Below, piece by piece: positions 11,100-21,511 of a DNA stretch of 64,000 bases. The DNA comes from Blepharisma stoltei. Its lineage: Eukaryota; Ciliophora; Heterotrichea; Heterotrichida; Blepharismidae. A program made the translations under genes and the position numbers. Numbering within the stretch: position 1 is the first letter of the stretch; every line of letters starts with the position of its first letter. The notes beneath the pieces are model-generated. The model did no database searches. It was not told the DNA's origin and saw only the letters and a program-made list of their open reading frames with translations. The DNA is taken from contig CAJZBQ010000041.1 in the NCBI GenBank assembly GCA_914767885.1, forward strand, positions 124,001-188,000, read 5' to 3'.

Positions 11100-12340
11100 C
11101 GTCTTTCCCTATATGCATATTTTGATAATTTAAAATCATTTTGTAGGTTATGGCATATTACGACATAAAAGAAAAAGAACACAGAATTTATATATTTAAC
11201 TTATTAGCAAGAAATTGCAATCTTAATCTTATTTTAAAATGCAAAACATTAAGCTAAAATTCTCTCCGATAAATATAAACTCATGCCTTTCTTTAATTTG
11301 TGTTAAAATTCTTTTTCAATAATAAAATTTTTAAAGAGGTCTATTCCAAAGGACTATTTCTATTTTTTAAAATAGAATTATCACGCCTTAATATTAAAAG
11401 AGAATAAATTCATTTATTAACAAATATTCAATAATTTTTATTCTAATAATCCGCTTCTATTTATTAAATCAAAGAATTTCAAGACTATTTTCTGAATTTA
11501 CATTTAAAACATGGCTTTTGTCTATAATTTTGGCATTAATATTGCAAAATAAAATAAAATAAAAATAAACGAAATTCAAGAAAAATGTGTATAAAATTCT
11601 AAATTTAAATAATGATTAATATGGATGCCATTTTTTATTACAATAGCGAGCACTGCAATTTTTAGTCACAAAATTCTCGCGCCAATTTTTTTATTTCAAT
11701 AAAACCCATAGAATAGGTTAAACTAAAGATAGTTGTTAATTGATAAATAGATTATAGAGTTAAAGCATAGCGATTATGAATATAGATTTCAACTATGGGG
11801 CATTATAATTAATTTTTAATAAGTCTTGGGATCATAAAATTGAACAGTGAAGAGCGACCCTGACGCGTGTCTTTATGTATATATAAAGGGAGGATAAGTT
11901 TCGAAGAATATCTCAAGGGCTGCAGTCTCTCCAGTTGAAAAGGGTCTCGAAGGGGTGGATATGCTGGAGTTTAGGCTTGGGAATGAAAGTTCTCGGCAAA
12001 ATCCCCTATGATTTCTGATCTAAGAGGAAAATATCTCTCTACCGAGAAATCGGAGCTTTCGGTCGGGCTCAAAGCCTTCAGATAGTCTATCCCAGATCTC
12101 ATTGCATCCAATAGGTGCGCACTATAAATACACATCATCTTCTAATCCACACTAAGCCATTTCCTCTAGCAACCCTACCTCCATTTTATAATATCTCAAT
12201 AAACCCAATCTCAAACCTTTTCGCCTTCTTTTTCTTCCTGGTCATATTTTCCACCCAATTTTCAAAATCTTCCAAAATTGCATTTTGAGCCAAAATAAGC
12301 TTAGGGGAGCCAATTACTCTCTTATTAAGCAATTTAAATT
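11100..12340. other. intergenic AT-rich stretch with a GC-rich relic
   Basis: From 11100 to about 11820 there is only AT-rich sequence with no supported gene. At about 11825-12115 a GC-richer block resembles the SINE-like elements in composition, but no target duplication was found. Between 12150 and 12335 the minus strand is briefly open (GSPKLILAQNAILEDFENWV), without a start codon. No call is made. Confidence 0.3.
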
Positions 12341-13400
12341 ATGGAAGGCCTCAGAACTCGAAAGCGAAAAAACCCAAACTACGATTTCGTCCCAAAAACT
12401 AAAAAGCTCAAAGTCATCAAAAATTCAATCGAAGTTTGCTGTTTGAAGTGTTCCACACTGTACAATAAAGAAGATGAGCACTTCTGTCAATGTAAAACAG
12501 GACTCATTAACATAGGAAATTCTTGCTATCCCTTTTTAATAAATAATTTTTAAAATAAAATCCATGAAATTCGCCTCATTTTTTAATGATATATTCAGTT
12601 ATTTTTAATATATATAAATTCAGTCTTTCAAGTTTTCGCTGACCTGATGGTTCCTCTCTATATTACTTCAGACTCACAGCTAGGCTTAATGATAAAAAGT
12701 TTGCGTTCATATTCTGAGCAGCCTATTTCTACTGAAATTGTATTAACAGAACTTGACCATTTATGGGAACATAAAAATGTCCAGGAAGACGCACATGAAT
12801 TTTTTATAGCTATGCTCGCAGCTTTTAACGGGTCAGTTTTTCAATTTTCGACGCAGTCCGAGTGTTTTTGTGAGAGCTGCAACTTGAGTTTTATCGGGGA
12901 TTTAAAAGAAGATATACATTTTTACCTTAAATTTGGATTTTTTATAATAAAAGTAAGTAAAATTATTATTAATGTTGTATAGAAATAATACTTTTCATAT
13001 GATGATTGATGGATCGACCTTACAAGAACAAATAAATGGAAGCATGGAAGAAATTTTAGCTGACTGCCCAAACTGCACATGGCCAAAACTTACGTGCTAC
13101 AAAACAATAATAAAACCTCCTGAAATCCTTGTGGTAAAAATGAACAGGTTCCAATTCAACCAGACCACCGGAAATGCAAGCAAAGTGTCAAGTAAGGTAG
13201 AAATCCCACAAAATGTTGAAATCGGGACTAAGAGGTATAGCTTATCTGCAGTGATTCTGCATAAAAGCAGATCATTAAGATACGGGCATTACACTACTTA
13301 TTTTCATAGGAAGAAAATTTTAATTGACGACGAGGTGGTTTTTTACAACAAAACACTGAAGCTGGACCATGCTCATTTTTACATAGCATTTTATTCATAA
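12341..13400 (+). CDS. ubiquitin-specific protease (USP family)
   Basis: This is a cysteine protease that removes ubiquitin. The 301-aa product is short for the family and mostly catalytic domain. A Cys/His cluster (residues ~32-52: CCLKC, HFCQC) precedes the Cys box, which becomes GLINIGNSCYINSVFQ only after excision of IES 12527-12610. A second IES (12928-12997) lies before MMIDGSTLQEQING. The finger region has CFCESC and CPNC..LTC, a zinc-ribbon pattern usual in USPs. The His box is RYGHYTTYFHR. Catalytic Cys and His are both present. The substrate is unknown. Confidence 0.88.
12527..12610 (+). other. 84-nt IES in the USP Cys box
   Basis: It cuts directly after the catalytic Cys codon: TGC TA..TA. 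TAs lie at 12527 and 12611. Removal rebuilds GNSCYINSVFQ, matching the family consensus. Confidence 0.9.
12928..12997 (+). other. 70-nt IES in the USP gene
   Basis: It lies between DIHFYL and MMIDGST. TAs lie at 12928 and 12998 in the same codon phase. An alternative right TA at 12989 is also in phase. Confidence 0.7.
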
Positions 13401-13561
13401 GATATTTTAATTCATTTGGGCTAATATAATTATCTATATTAATTTCTCATTTTTTAAATTTGTTCTAATAAAAAATATTAATTTTCAATAAAATTAATTT
13501 TTTTAGGTATAATTAATTTTGATGGAGAAGTTTATTGTACATTTATCATGAATTTTAAAAG

Positions 13562-14335
13562 ATGGTAATCGTCGGCGCTTATGTTGAAAGTGGGGACTTT
13601 CAAATTGACGACGATACAATAATATATTCCTCACAGAACATGCAGATAAGTGTGACTGTTGATTTTGTAGGAAGACTTGACACAATTAAAAACATTGCGA
13701 TAGCGGCGATTGAGTCAGTTTGCAAAACTGGTGAAAGCGCAAGTATTATTGGGTGCGGCTTGAACTTTGAACAATTATTTAATTTACTAGATTCCGACTT
13801 ATCTAGGCTGTTTCCAGCTCGATGCACCTTAGTCAAAACAGGAAGATTATCTCATATGAGATTAAAAAAAGAATGGCTCGCAGACACTAGTCACGACGCT
13901 CTTAAAGAAATAACGAAAATTCATTCAAAATCGCCTCTGGGGATCATCTTATGGCAGCTTTCTAACACTTTCTTAACAAGCTCTCCTCCATATCTTCAGT
14001 TAATTCCAGTTATGCCTAAACTCTCCATGAGTCTTGCAGATTTACCATTGCTGAGCCCACAGCCAACTTTGACTATTTTATGCTGGCTTAATGAAATTAT
14101 GGCTTTGCAGGTACTTCACTTTGTGGGGAAAATAAATAAAACTTTAAGGATCAGTAATGGGCCGACAAGAATTGGACAATTGTTAGAAAAATATAAGTCA
14201 CAGCTGAAGCAGCTTGACCAGCTGATTTCAGAGTCCCCGAAAACTATGAATAGGCTGTCATTGGATAATATGGAGCTTGGTGAGCTTTTTCAAGACACCC
14301 GGACGAATTTTCGTGATGATTTAAGATCGGTGTAA
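13562..14335 (+). CDS. hypothetical protein (257 aa)
   Basis: A clean open frame starts at ATG 13562 and ends at TAA 14335, with no internal TGA. It begins MVIVGAYVESGDFQIDDD and has a mixed alpha/beta-like composition without clear membrane segments or a recognisable domain. A Leu/Lys-rich helical stretch (QLLEKYKSQLKQLDQL) lies near the C-terminus. It sits just upstream of the DENN gene on the same strand; whether the two could be one gene joined by an IES near 14.34-14.52 kb cannot be excluded, as the phases would allow it. Confidence 0.6.
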   Translation: MVIVGAYVESGDFQIDDDTIIYSSQNMQISVTVDFVGRLDTIKNIAIAAIESVCKTGESASIIGCGLNFEQLFNLLDSDLSRLFPARCTLVKTGRLSHMRLKKEWLADTSHDALKEITKIHSKSPLGIILWQLSNTFLTSSPPYLQLIPVMPKLSMSLADLPLLSPQPTLTILCWLNEIMALQVLHFVGKINKTLRISNGPTRIGQLLEKYKSQLKQLDQLISESPKTMNRLSLDNMELGELFQDTRTNFRDDLRSV

Positions 14336-14527
14336 TAAGGCACCACATATGATTAATAAGATTTAACTATTAGTAAGCTAATAGTTTAATAGTAATTTTT
14401 TTAGCTGTATTTAAATATATGATTTATTTTAAATTATATAGAATTTTGAATTTTTGATGAGATTATGGTAATTTGGATAAATGGAAGAATTATTTACTCT
14501 GCCCTTTAATTATTTTTAGGTAAATAA

Positions 14528-17332
14528 CCTTTCTTGGAATTGGAAAGAAATTTTTGAACTAATTTTAAGACTAAAGGAGTTAGAGAAGACAGCCCACCTG
14601 GAATTAGACTTATCGATTCAATTGCAATTTTAGGTCTCACATTAAAGTCCTTGCGCAGTAATTTTTACCTAGATATGTTTTTAGAAGGGAAGCAGTCAGG
14701 AACTCCAGAAGTGATCGTTCAGCTCCCACCAACCTCAAATACAGTGACAACAGGGCAAATAAACGTAATTTCCACCTAGATGATCTTCACAAGCCAAACT
14801 ATTAGTCTAGAAAAAACTCAAGGCATGCCAAAATATTTCTCAACAACAATTACAAACGAAAAAGGAATTTTTACACATTTTCATTGTCTCATTACATATG
14901 AAAAAATATGTTTTTTTGTATATAAATAAATACTTTTTTTCTATTTTTTTAAAAAATAAATTTTTTTGGCTGATTAAAGGCAAATTTATCCATTTCCTTA
15001 TAAATCCACACATAATTGAGATGTCAAAAAACAGACTTTACAAGCCTAAATTTTTTGATTTTATCCCACGAGAATATCCATCCCCACCAAATAATTTTGA
15101 GGACTATTACGTCCCAATAGCTTTATGCTTAATGACTCATAGCAACTATATTGATTTATTTCGAAATATTTTAGAATCTTTATATCTCCACACTTTAGAT
15201 ATCCTTCAAAACGAAAATAAAGAAATTTCCCGTCTGCTCAGCTCTACAGAATTTATGAAAACCTGCTGCTTTTTGCTTAATGATACCATAATTCCTCCTC
15301 CAGATGTACAAATTAACCTGCATATAGGAAAAGACCAAATAGCGATCCCTATCGAGATTTATTCCCGCTTATCCCACAATGAAAGTTGTGTAGCTGTCCT
15401 TATCGATTTAATTGATATAAGAAACGTCATTGAATTTTGAGAAAGCATTCTGCTGAACAAGCATGCATTTTTATTATCCTGTAATGAATATTTGTTATAT
15501 TTGGTATTAGAAGCGTTTAAAATTTTGCTTTTTCCTATGAAATGGACGTTAAGCTATATCCCTGTTTTAGCTGAAGGAGGAGTTGATGTGCTAGGAATAC
15601 CAACTCCTGTGCTTATAGGGATTAATAGTGACCATATAAGTGCTGAAGAAGCTATAGAAGCTGACGACTCTGCGACGATTTTAGATATTGACTCAAATAT
15701 ATTATATACTTCAGAAAAATCAGTGCTTTGTGATTGTGTAAAAGCAAATATTTCGAGAAAAATCCAGCTTGCGAAAGCGTATTATTATGTGAATAGTGAT
15801 AGATTGAGTACGTTTAGAATGACAAGTTTAGAAGAAAACCTGGAGGATAAGCTGTTTGTGAAAACTGCTAGAAAATTGCTGGAGACTTGGGATGACACTG
15901 AAAGAGACCAAATTTTTGTTTCGCTGATTCGGCATGCATTTTTTAATGAATTTATTGTAGGGATTAGCAAGTTTTCAGATTTTACGTATTTGGATACTCA
16001 AGATAATAATTGGAAAATTCATAAGCAGCTATTTTTGGAAAAAGTAAAAAATTGTACTTCTAAATGTACGATGACGAATTTTTGGGGACTTTTTTTATAC
16101 AGTGATTGATTGAGCTCAATTTTTATAAATTTGGTATTAATTTAAGGTTTTTATTAATGAAATGCATTATAGATTCAGTCACATTTAATCAATTTTTAGA
16201 TTACTATGAAAAATTCGATGAATCTCTGCTTGACCAATTTTTGAACATATTAGAATCCATCCGCAAAGAAGACTATAAAATTTTCACAAATAAAAAATGC
16301 TATACCTTGGATCTTCAATGTGAAATTACCTCAAAACAATTTTACGAAGGCATTGAAAAAAAATTATCATCATTTGACCCCTCTGATTCTGCTCAAAAAT
16401 TCGCAAAAAATTCCTGCCTAGAAATGCTGAATGAAATAAAAGAAATCTTTGCATATTATCATATGCATTATGAAAATCAATATTTTTCAGGAATTCCGCT
16501 TAAGAAGACAAGGAGTTTATTGGCTGGGTCACCAATTAGTACAATTGAGGCAAGTTTTGCTGATGTGTACTATGGGGAATTTGGAATAATTCAGATGATA
16601 CAAACATTAATACAGCCTATTATGAAGAAAAAAGATTTTCGGAATTTTTGCACAAGTGAAGAAATTATTATGGATAATATTATGTATATCTAATTAAAAT
16701 AAATAAAGACATTACTATTATTATATAAAAATGTATGATAGAAATACTTCTATTTATTTTAATTAGGCTTATGATATTAAGGTCTCAAGCCAATGAGAGC
16801 CAGTGGTCGTTAAATTTTTGTATTTGCTAAAAAAAGACAAAAAATATACAAATTTTCAGCAGTTGGCTGAACTTTGTATGCATATAAATCTGCTTGAAAC
16901 AGAAAGGCTATACTTATTTAGTATAGCGAAGTCATAGCATTTTAAAAATATTTTCTTTTTTAAAAAAAGTAGCTAAAATTAATAGGTATACCTCGACATC
17001 ATGCTTGCAAAATAATAGAAAAACTCTACACAGAAGACCCAAACAACTTAATCCCATTTTCTGAATCCCACGGCAAGCTAAAACAGCTAGCAGAAAAATA
17101 TAAAAGATCAAGAAGAAGTATGCCTTTTGAAGCAAGACCATCTACCGTTGAAAACAGTGTCCAAACAAATCCTTCAATTTATAATCACAGATCAACTGAA
17201 AGTTCTTCAAAAAATAGAAAAAGTAGAAGCACAGAAAGGTCAAAAACACTAGGTAGTACCATAAGTCTTATAGAGAGAAAAGGGAAAAGAAAAAAAACTG
17301 ATCAATCAAGTAAAAAATTGAATAATTATTAA
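14528..17332 (+). CDS. DENN-domain protein (Rab GEF-like)
   Basis: DENN proteins activate Rab GTPases. From 14528 the frame runs through a uDENN-like block (GIRLIDSIAILGL; QGMPKYFSTTITNEKG), then the cDENN core: YVPIALCLMTHSNY, and FPMKWTLSYIPVLAEGG followed by GIPTPVLIGI, which matches the family core. A tail rich in Ser/Arg/Lys (from about 17000) ends at TAA 17330. One 15-nt intron (14770-14784) and four IESs (14907, 16096, 16685, 16924) are removed, giving 825 codons. TGA as Trp occurs in VIEFWES and SSQWEPV. The start codon is not resolved; a TAA lies just upstream, so the first exon is probably beyond an unmapped IES. Confidence 0.75.
14907..15012 (+). other. 106-nt IES in the DENN gene
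   Basis: TAs at 14907 and 15013 are in the same codon phase. Excision joins TYEKI to IEMSKNRLYKP. Confidence 0.7.
16096..16154 (+). other. about 59-nt IES in the DENN gene
   Basis: The upstream frame (MTNFWGLF) and downstream frame (MKCIIDSVTFNQF) differ. TA pair 16096/16155 joins them. Neighbouring right-hand TAs give 47 or 56 nt and are alternatives. Confidence 0.55.
16685..16769 (+). other. 85-nt IES in the DENN gene
   Basis: TAs lie at 16685 and 16770. It joins ATT ATG TAT to GAT ATT AAG, continuing through a TGA-encoded Trp. Confidence 0.75.
16924..16988 (+). other. 65-nt IES in the DENN gene
   Basis: It is flanked by GTATA on both sides. Removal joins LYLFSI to PRHHACKIIEKLY. Confidence 0.75.
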
Positions 17333-17340
17333 TATAAAAA

Positions 17341-17524
17341 TGGGAAATTGTTTTAGTGGACGCACTGATAAAGATGAGAAAAATTCAACGACATCTGCAG
17401 GATCTGCAAAAAAAGAGCCTGAAAAGAAAAAATGTAAGCCGAAGCCTGTAAGTAACTACCAAAGACCTTGCTGGACAGGTTGACGCTAGATCAGAAGATT
17501 GGAATAAAAGATCAAGTGAGTCTG
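17341..17524 (+). CDS. small MGNC-type lipid-anchored protein, frame broken
   Basis: ATG 17341 gives MGNCFSGRTDKDEKN, with Gly2 and Cys4 as expected for N-myristoylation and palmitoylation, followed by a Lys/Pro-rich stretch. The best continuation (AGQVDARSEDWNKRSSESVI, ending about 17525) is in another frame. GT..AG segments near 17449 are 13 or 17 nt, not the usual 15/16, so the junction is unresolved. It lies 8 bp after the DENN stop codon. No family beyond the lipidation motif is recognised. Confidence 0.4.
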
Positions 17525-17934
17525 TTATTTAAAGGTAGGATAATAGATGAGATCTTTAATATATGCTAAATATATATAATATGCTGAAGAATTTCAATTT
17601 AGATTATTGTCTTATAAAGAGATTAATTTCCATAAGAATTTTGCATATTTATTAATATGTGGTTATAATTAATATAGAATTTATTCATGAAAATTGCTAA
17701 ATTAAGTATTTCTTGAGGATTTTTTGTAATTTTTGATAGGCTAATAATATCTCTAAAATTCAGTATTTTAAATTACCGAATATATTTTTATAAAAAGAAT
17801 TTTATGGACGAGATTTTTTCATCGAAAGAATAGATTAGTGTTTGAAAATAATTAAAATAGTATAAATATTTAGAAATATATCATTCACAATATATATATG
17901 TAATTGAAAATAAAAAATTATTATAGGCTACATG

Positions 17935-18160
17935 TTTTGTGCAGAGGAAAGAAAAGAGTGTAATTCATCTTCATCCTTAGGTGGACATAGAAGAGGAAAC
18001 CAGCAGACAACTAACTAAAGCAAAACCAAGGAAAAACTCACAAAAATCTTAAAGAAGAAGATGAAACTAGAAAAAAGATTCATGATATAAGGCCAAGTGA
18101 ATTTATTATTTCAAACATAGGGCAATAAATGAGGTCTTTAGCCCTCTAAAACTTTATTAT
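17935..18160 (+). pseudogene. decayed copy of the 17.34-kb small gene
   Basis: The 3' part (GGGCAATAAATGAGGTCTTTAG, about 18119-18140) matches AGGATAATAGATGAGATCTTT after 17536 with several changes, and the 5' part has a TGTTTTGTGCAG stretch like TGTTTTAGTGGACG. Stops occur in all frames. It is interpreted as an old tandem duplicate. Confidence 0.35.
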
Positions 18161-18221
18161 AATTGATTTTTTATTATCTTATTGAGAAAATATGTGACTT
18201 TTTTACTATGATGAATTTGGC

Positions 18222-18567
18222 TAAATCCCCATTGGTGAGCGAACTAAAATATTTTGTTTGCTTAGAGATGAGGGTTAATTTTCTTTTATTTAAAAAATTA
18301 TATAGTAAAATGTTTATTCGAAATTTAAAAATATTTTAAAATGAACTAATTTTAAAGCAATATAAATTTAATTTGTAAATTTATGTTTTAAAATGGGAGC
18401 TGCTAAAAATTTACAGCAAGAGATTTCATTATACAAATTATTAATTATATATCAAAATATTTTTCATAAAAAATTTCATATTTAAAAATTTTTTGATCGT
18501 TCACAGTGGGTTTTTACCCCAAAAAAAGGGATTTTTCCAATGGTTTTGTTCGCTCAAGAAGGGATAG
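18222..18567 (-). mobile_element. degenerate family-1 MITE
   Basis: The hairpin end (GGTGAGCGAACTAAAA / TTTGTTTGCTTAGAG) is on the left, and the doubled terminal repeat with TGGTTTTGTTCGCTC on the right. The body shows the usual AT-rich sequence. Many substitutions indicate age. Confidence 0.6.
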
Positions 18568-18910
18568 TAAGGAAAAATTTAATTTATCAATTATAAATAT
18601 TAAAGACATTTTATGCAGAAACAATCTGGCAAAAATTAATTCATTTTACTATAAGTTTTCAAATAATGATATAAGAGATATAAACATATTTTAAAAAATG
18701 AAATTTATCTTGTTTTAATTATAAACTCACCCATTTAAAATAATATTCCAAATGCCTCTCTACCTTAATAAGATTTTATTAACAATAAATATCTTTGTTT
18801 TCAAGTGAATTTATTGCTTGCCCATTTATTGCTTCATAATAACATAATAAAATGTTAAACTATAAAATAACAGTGATTTGGATATGAAAAGTAAAAACAA
18901 ATGCTCGAAA

Positions 18911-19168
18911 ATGCTCACCCTCCCTCTGTAACCTGTAAAAATTTTACTAACTTACGATTTTTTTAAATTTTAAATTAAATTTAAAATAAAATTTAAAAAA
19001 AATAAAATGTAATTTAATCTTATGATTTATTAGCGATCTAAAATAATAGATCTACCGAAGATTTCATTTTATAATCATCATGAACAAAAAATTTTTGCTT
19101 GTTTGACAGACTGATTTTTCGAAAAAGTAGAAATTTTCAATGGCTTTGCCTGCTCACAGATTGGAGAG
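18911..19168 (-). mobile_element. strongly decayed family-1 MITE-like segment
   Basis: The right end keeps CAATGGCTTTGCCTGCTCAC, comparable to TAATGGTTTTGTTCGCTCAC of intact copies, and the left end has CACCCTCCCTCTGT. The limits are approximate. Confidence 0.4.
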
Positions 19169-19191
19169 TCAGAAGATTTTGCTCCTGAGCC

Positions 19192-19851
19192 TTGCCTTGC
19201 ATCATTAAAAAAGACTTGCTAGACAAAGATCCAAAGGAGCTTCCTACAAATGGAAATGCTCATGTTAATACTTTAGAAATTTCAAATAACTACAGAGATG
19301 CTGACCAGAACCAAAAATTCAAAGAAAACCAAAAAAATCTGGAATTTTCCCAGCTGCCAATCTGCACAACAAGCTTTACAAATCAAATTATTATCAAAAA
19401 TAAAGAAGAAGAAAATAAATCATTAGATTTCAGCGAAGAGAATAATTTTTCGGTTCGCCTAGATTTCGAAAGTATTGGTTCATTTGGAGCTAGCCCTATT
19501 CAGCTATGCGGAGAAGATGATAGTTTTATATCTGAGTTCCACTTCAGCTCAAAGGCAAATTCTCCAATAAAGGATCAAATTAAAGCTGAAAATTCTCCAT
19601 CCCTTAAAAAATCAGAGTCATCTTATCATACCCCAGAGCCAATTGTCCAGAATTTTGTCAGGAGTGATACACCTCACACTGAAAGAGTCACCAGAAAAAT
19701 GCCAAAATTGCCACCTCTTACCCCTGACTTGTTTCAAATAAAAGCAAGGCAGTTTAGAAAAGGATTTAGATACGTATTAAGAGAAAGGAAAAATAAAAGT
19801 GAGACCAATGCGGCAGCAACTGAGCTAGAAACTGATGTTGCTGTAGCTTAA
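19192..19851 (+). CDS. hypothetical Ser/Lys-rich protein, 5' end missing
   Basis: The frame to TAA 19851 encodes an acidic, Ser/Asn-rich, probably disordered protein with a basic C-terminal block (IKARQFRKGFRYVLRERKNK). The frame stays open upstream through a TGA (Trp) to about 19160, but no ATG is present; the true 5' exon may lie beyond the decayed MITE that ends near 19168. No domain is recognised. Confidence 0.45.
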   Translation: MPCIIKKDLLDKDPKELPTNGNAHVNTLEISNNYRDADQNQKFKENQKNLEFSQLPICTTSFTNQIIIKNKEEENKSLDFSEENNFSVRLDFESIGSFGASPIQLCGEDDSFISEFHFSSKANSPIKDQIKAENSPSLKKSESSYHTPEPIVQNFVRSDTPHTERVTRKMPKLPPLTPDLFQIKARQFRKGFRYVLRERKNKSETNAAATELETDVAVA

Positions 19852-19922
19852 TTTGGAAGTTTTATGGATCTTATTCACATTAAATGTATAATAACCTTGA
19901 ATATTTATATTTTTTTCAAAAA

Positions 19923-21395
19923 TTAGTTAGTTTCTATTAGCGTGAAAAATGTAATAAACCCACCTATTGAGAAAAATAGCAAAATTATCCCTGCACATTT
20001 TTTTATCAAATTTTCATTTTTTGTTGGGGAATTTATGGTGTCAAAAATTAAAAAGCTTATAAGGAGCCCAAATAAAGCGCCTCCTATATGCCCAAAACTA
20101 TCAGTAGAACTTGATGGCTAAATAGAAATTACCATAACAAGGTTGATGACTATTAATATTATGACCCAAATCAATGAGTTTATCCTGTTAGGATTTCCTT
20201 CTAAACTTGTCCAATTTAACACTATTCAGGCCAAAATGGCAGTTGTGAGCCCAAAAATAGCAGTGGATGCCCCTACAGCTAAACTTAAAGGTGAAAAAAG
20301 AGATGAAACTAGTATTCCTCCTATTCCAGAACCAAAATAAACAATTATTGTTTTCCATAACCCAACAGTAGCTTCAACCCTAAATCCAATAATAATCTGC
20401 TAATGTTAATGTTAGTTAAGATTATAGAAAAGCTCCCTGAGACCTAAGGCTGGAGGTCAAAAAGCCACATCTTCACAATCGCTCCATAGCTTGCTTGACA
20501 GTCCGAGTACGGCTCTTCTGTGTTAGTCCTCAAGGACGAGGATTTGAGCTCGCTATCAGTGAGTCAGAGACACTGGGCCACTATGCTGGCTCAGCTTACA
20601 AAAAAAAATTTCGAATAATTGAATTTTCTGGTCACCTATCTGTCAAGTTGGAAACTCAAAGCCTAGGATGCAATTCCGATATCCCACTGGTAAAAGTTTC
20701 CGATTGACCAGGAGGAACTTTACTGTGTTGCTGGGACGTCCCTTTCCGGCCTTGAGCACCATCTTCTCTCCAGAGGTAAAACCTTGATATGGAATGAGCT
20801 GCGGTAGGCTTAATCAGACATCGCACTTTACCAATCTAAGTAAAACATACCGGATGCACATTACCGAATGCCATCCTCTCTTCCACAATGTCCCAGGTCT
20901 TAGCCGGCTTCAGGAGTTAAGATGTGGGTTGTTTTGCCACGCCACTTTACTCTATATTCCAATAATAACTTGCATAAGCATATTAAATATTAAATGTGTG
21001 AGATTTGCATGTAAAAATACAGGAGTTAAAAATCTTCATAATTCATAATGATTCTTCATTTTGTCTGTGTTCTTCTCCCCAAATAAGTCAAGAGATTCAG
21101 AACTTGGCTTTAAAAAAGCATTTGAGTTATAATAGCAGACGACTGTCAGAAAATATATAAAAATCTGTACACAAGTGATAGTAAACACAAAAGATTTAAT
21201 CGTGAATGAAGGACAAAAGAATAATCTCAGCATGTCAAGAAATGACTCCTTACGAGCTTGTTGGGATGTACCTAACTCAGGACTTTCTCCAAGAATTGGG
21301 TATTTTTGTAAATTATTACTTCTTATAAGTCTTTGCCGCTCTCTATCGTTGCCTTGGTCTCTATTTAAATCTCTAAAGCTCCGAATTCATGACAT
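19923..21395 (-). CDS. rhomboid intramembrane serine protease
   Basis: This is a seven-helix membrane protease. The start is ATG at 21395; the next codon pair includes TGA (MSWIRSFRD). After a 70-residue polar N-terminus come TM1 (about FTITCVQIFIYFLTVVCYY), the L1/TM2 motif LWRFLTPVFLHANLTHLIFN (Trp encoded by TGA), the catalytic Ser in GASTAIFG, and the catalytic His in GHIGGALFG. The usual GxSG is GAST here. A 15-nt intron (20118-20132) removes an in-frame TAG. A 573-bp SINE-like insertion (20390-20962) sits in TM3, and its removal gives exactly 295 codons. Catalytic residues are intact. Confidence 0.9.
20390..20962 (-). mobile_element. SINE-like retroposon acting as IES in the rhomboid gene
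   Basis: It is flanked by an imperfect direct repeat around TTATTATTGGA (minus strand) that contains TA. Cutting at equivalent TAs (20390/20963 or 20393/20966) removes 573 bp and joins MQVIIG to FRVEATVG. The head (AGTGGCG) is on the right and the tail (TTAATGTTAG) on the left. Confidence 0.85.
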
Positions 21396-21511
21396 TTTTA
21401 TGACCAGGGCAGTAGTTTTTGAAATAAGTTAATAATTAGAAAGTTGATTATACATTAACTATATATCAAAATATAGATTTATCCGATTAGGCAGTCAATT
21501 AATTTTTTTTA

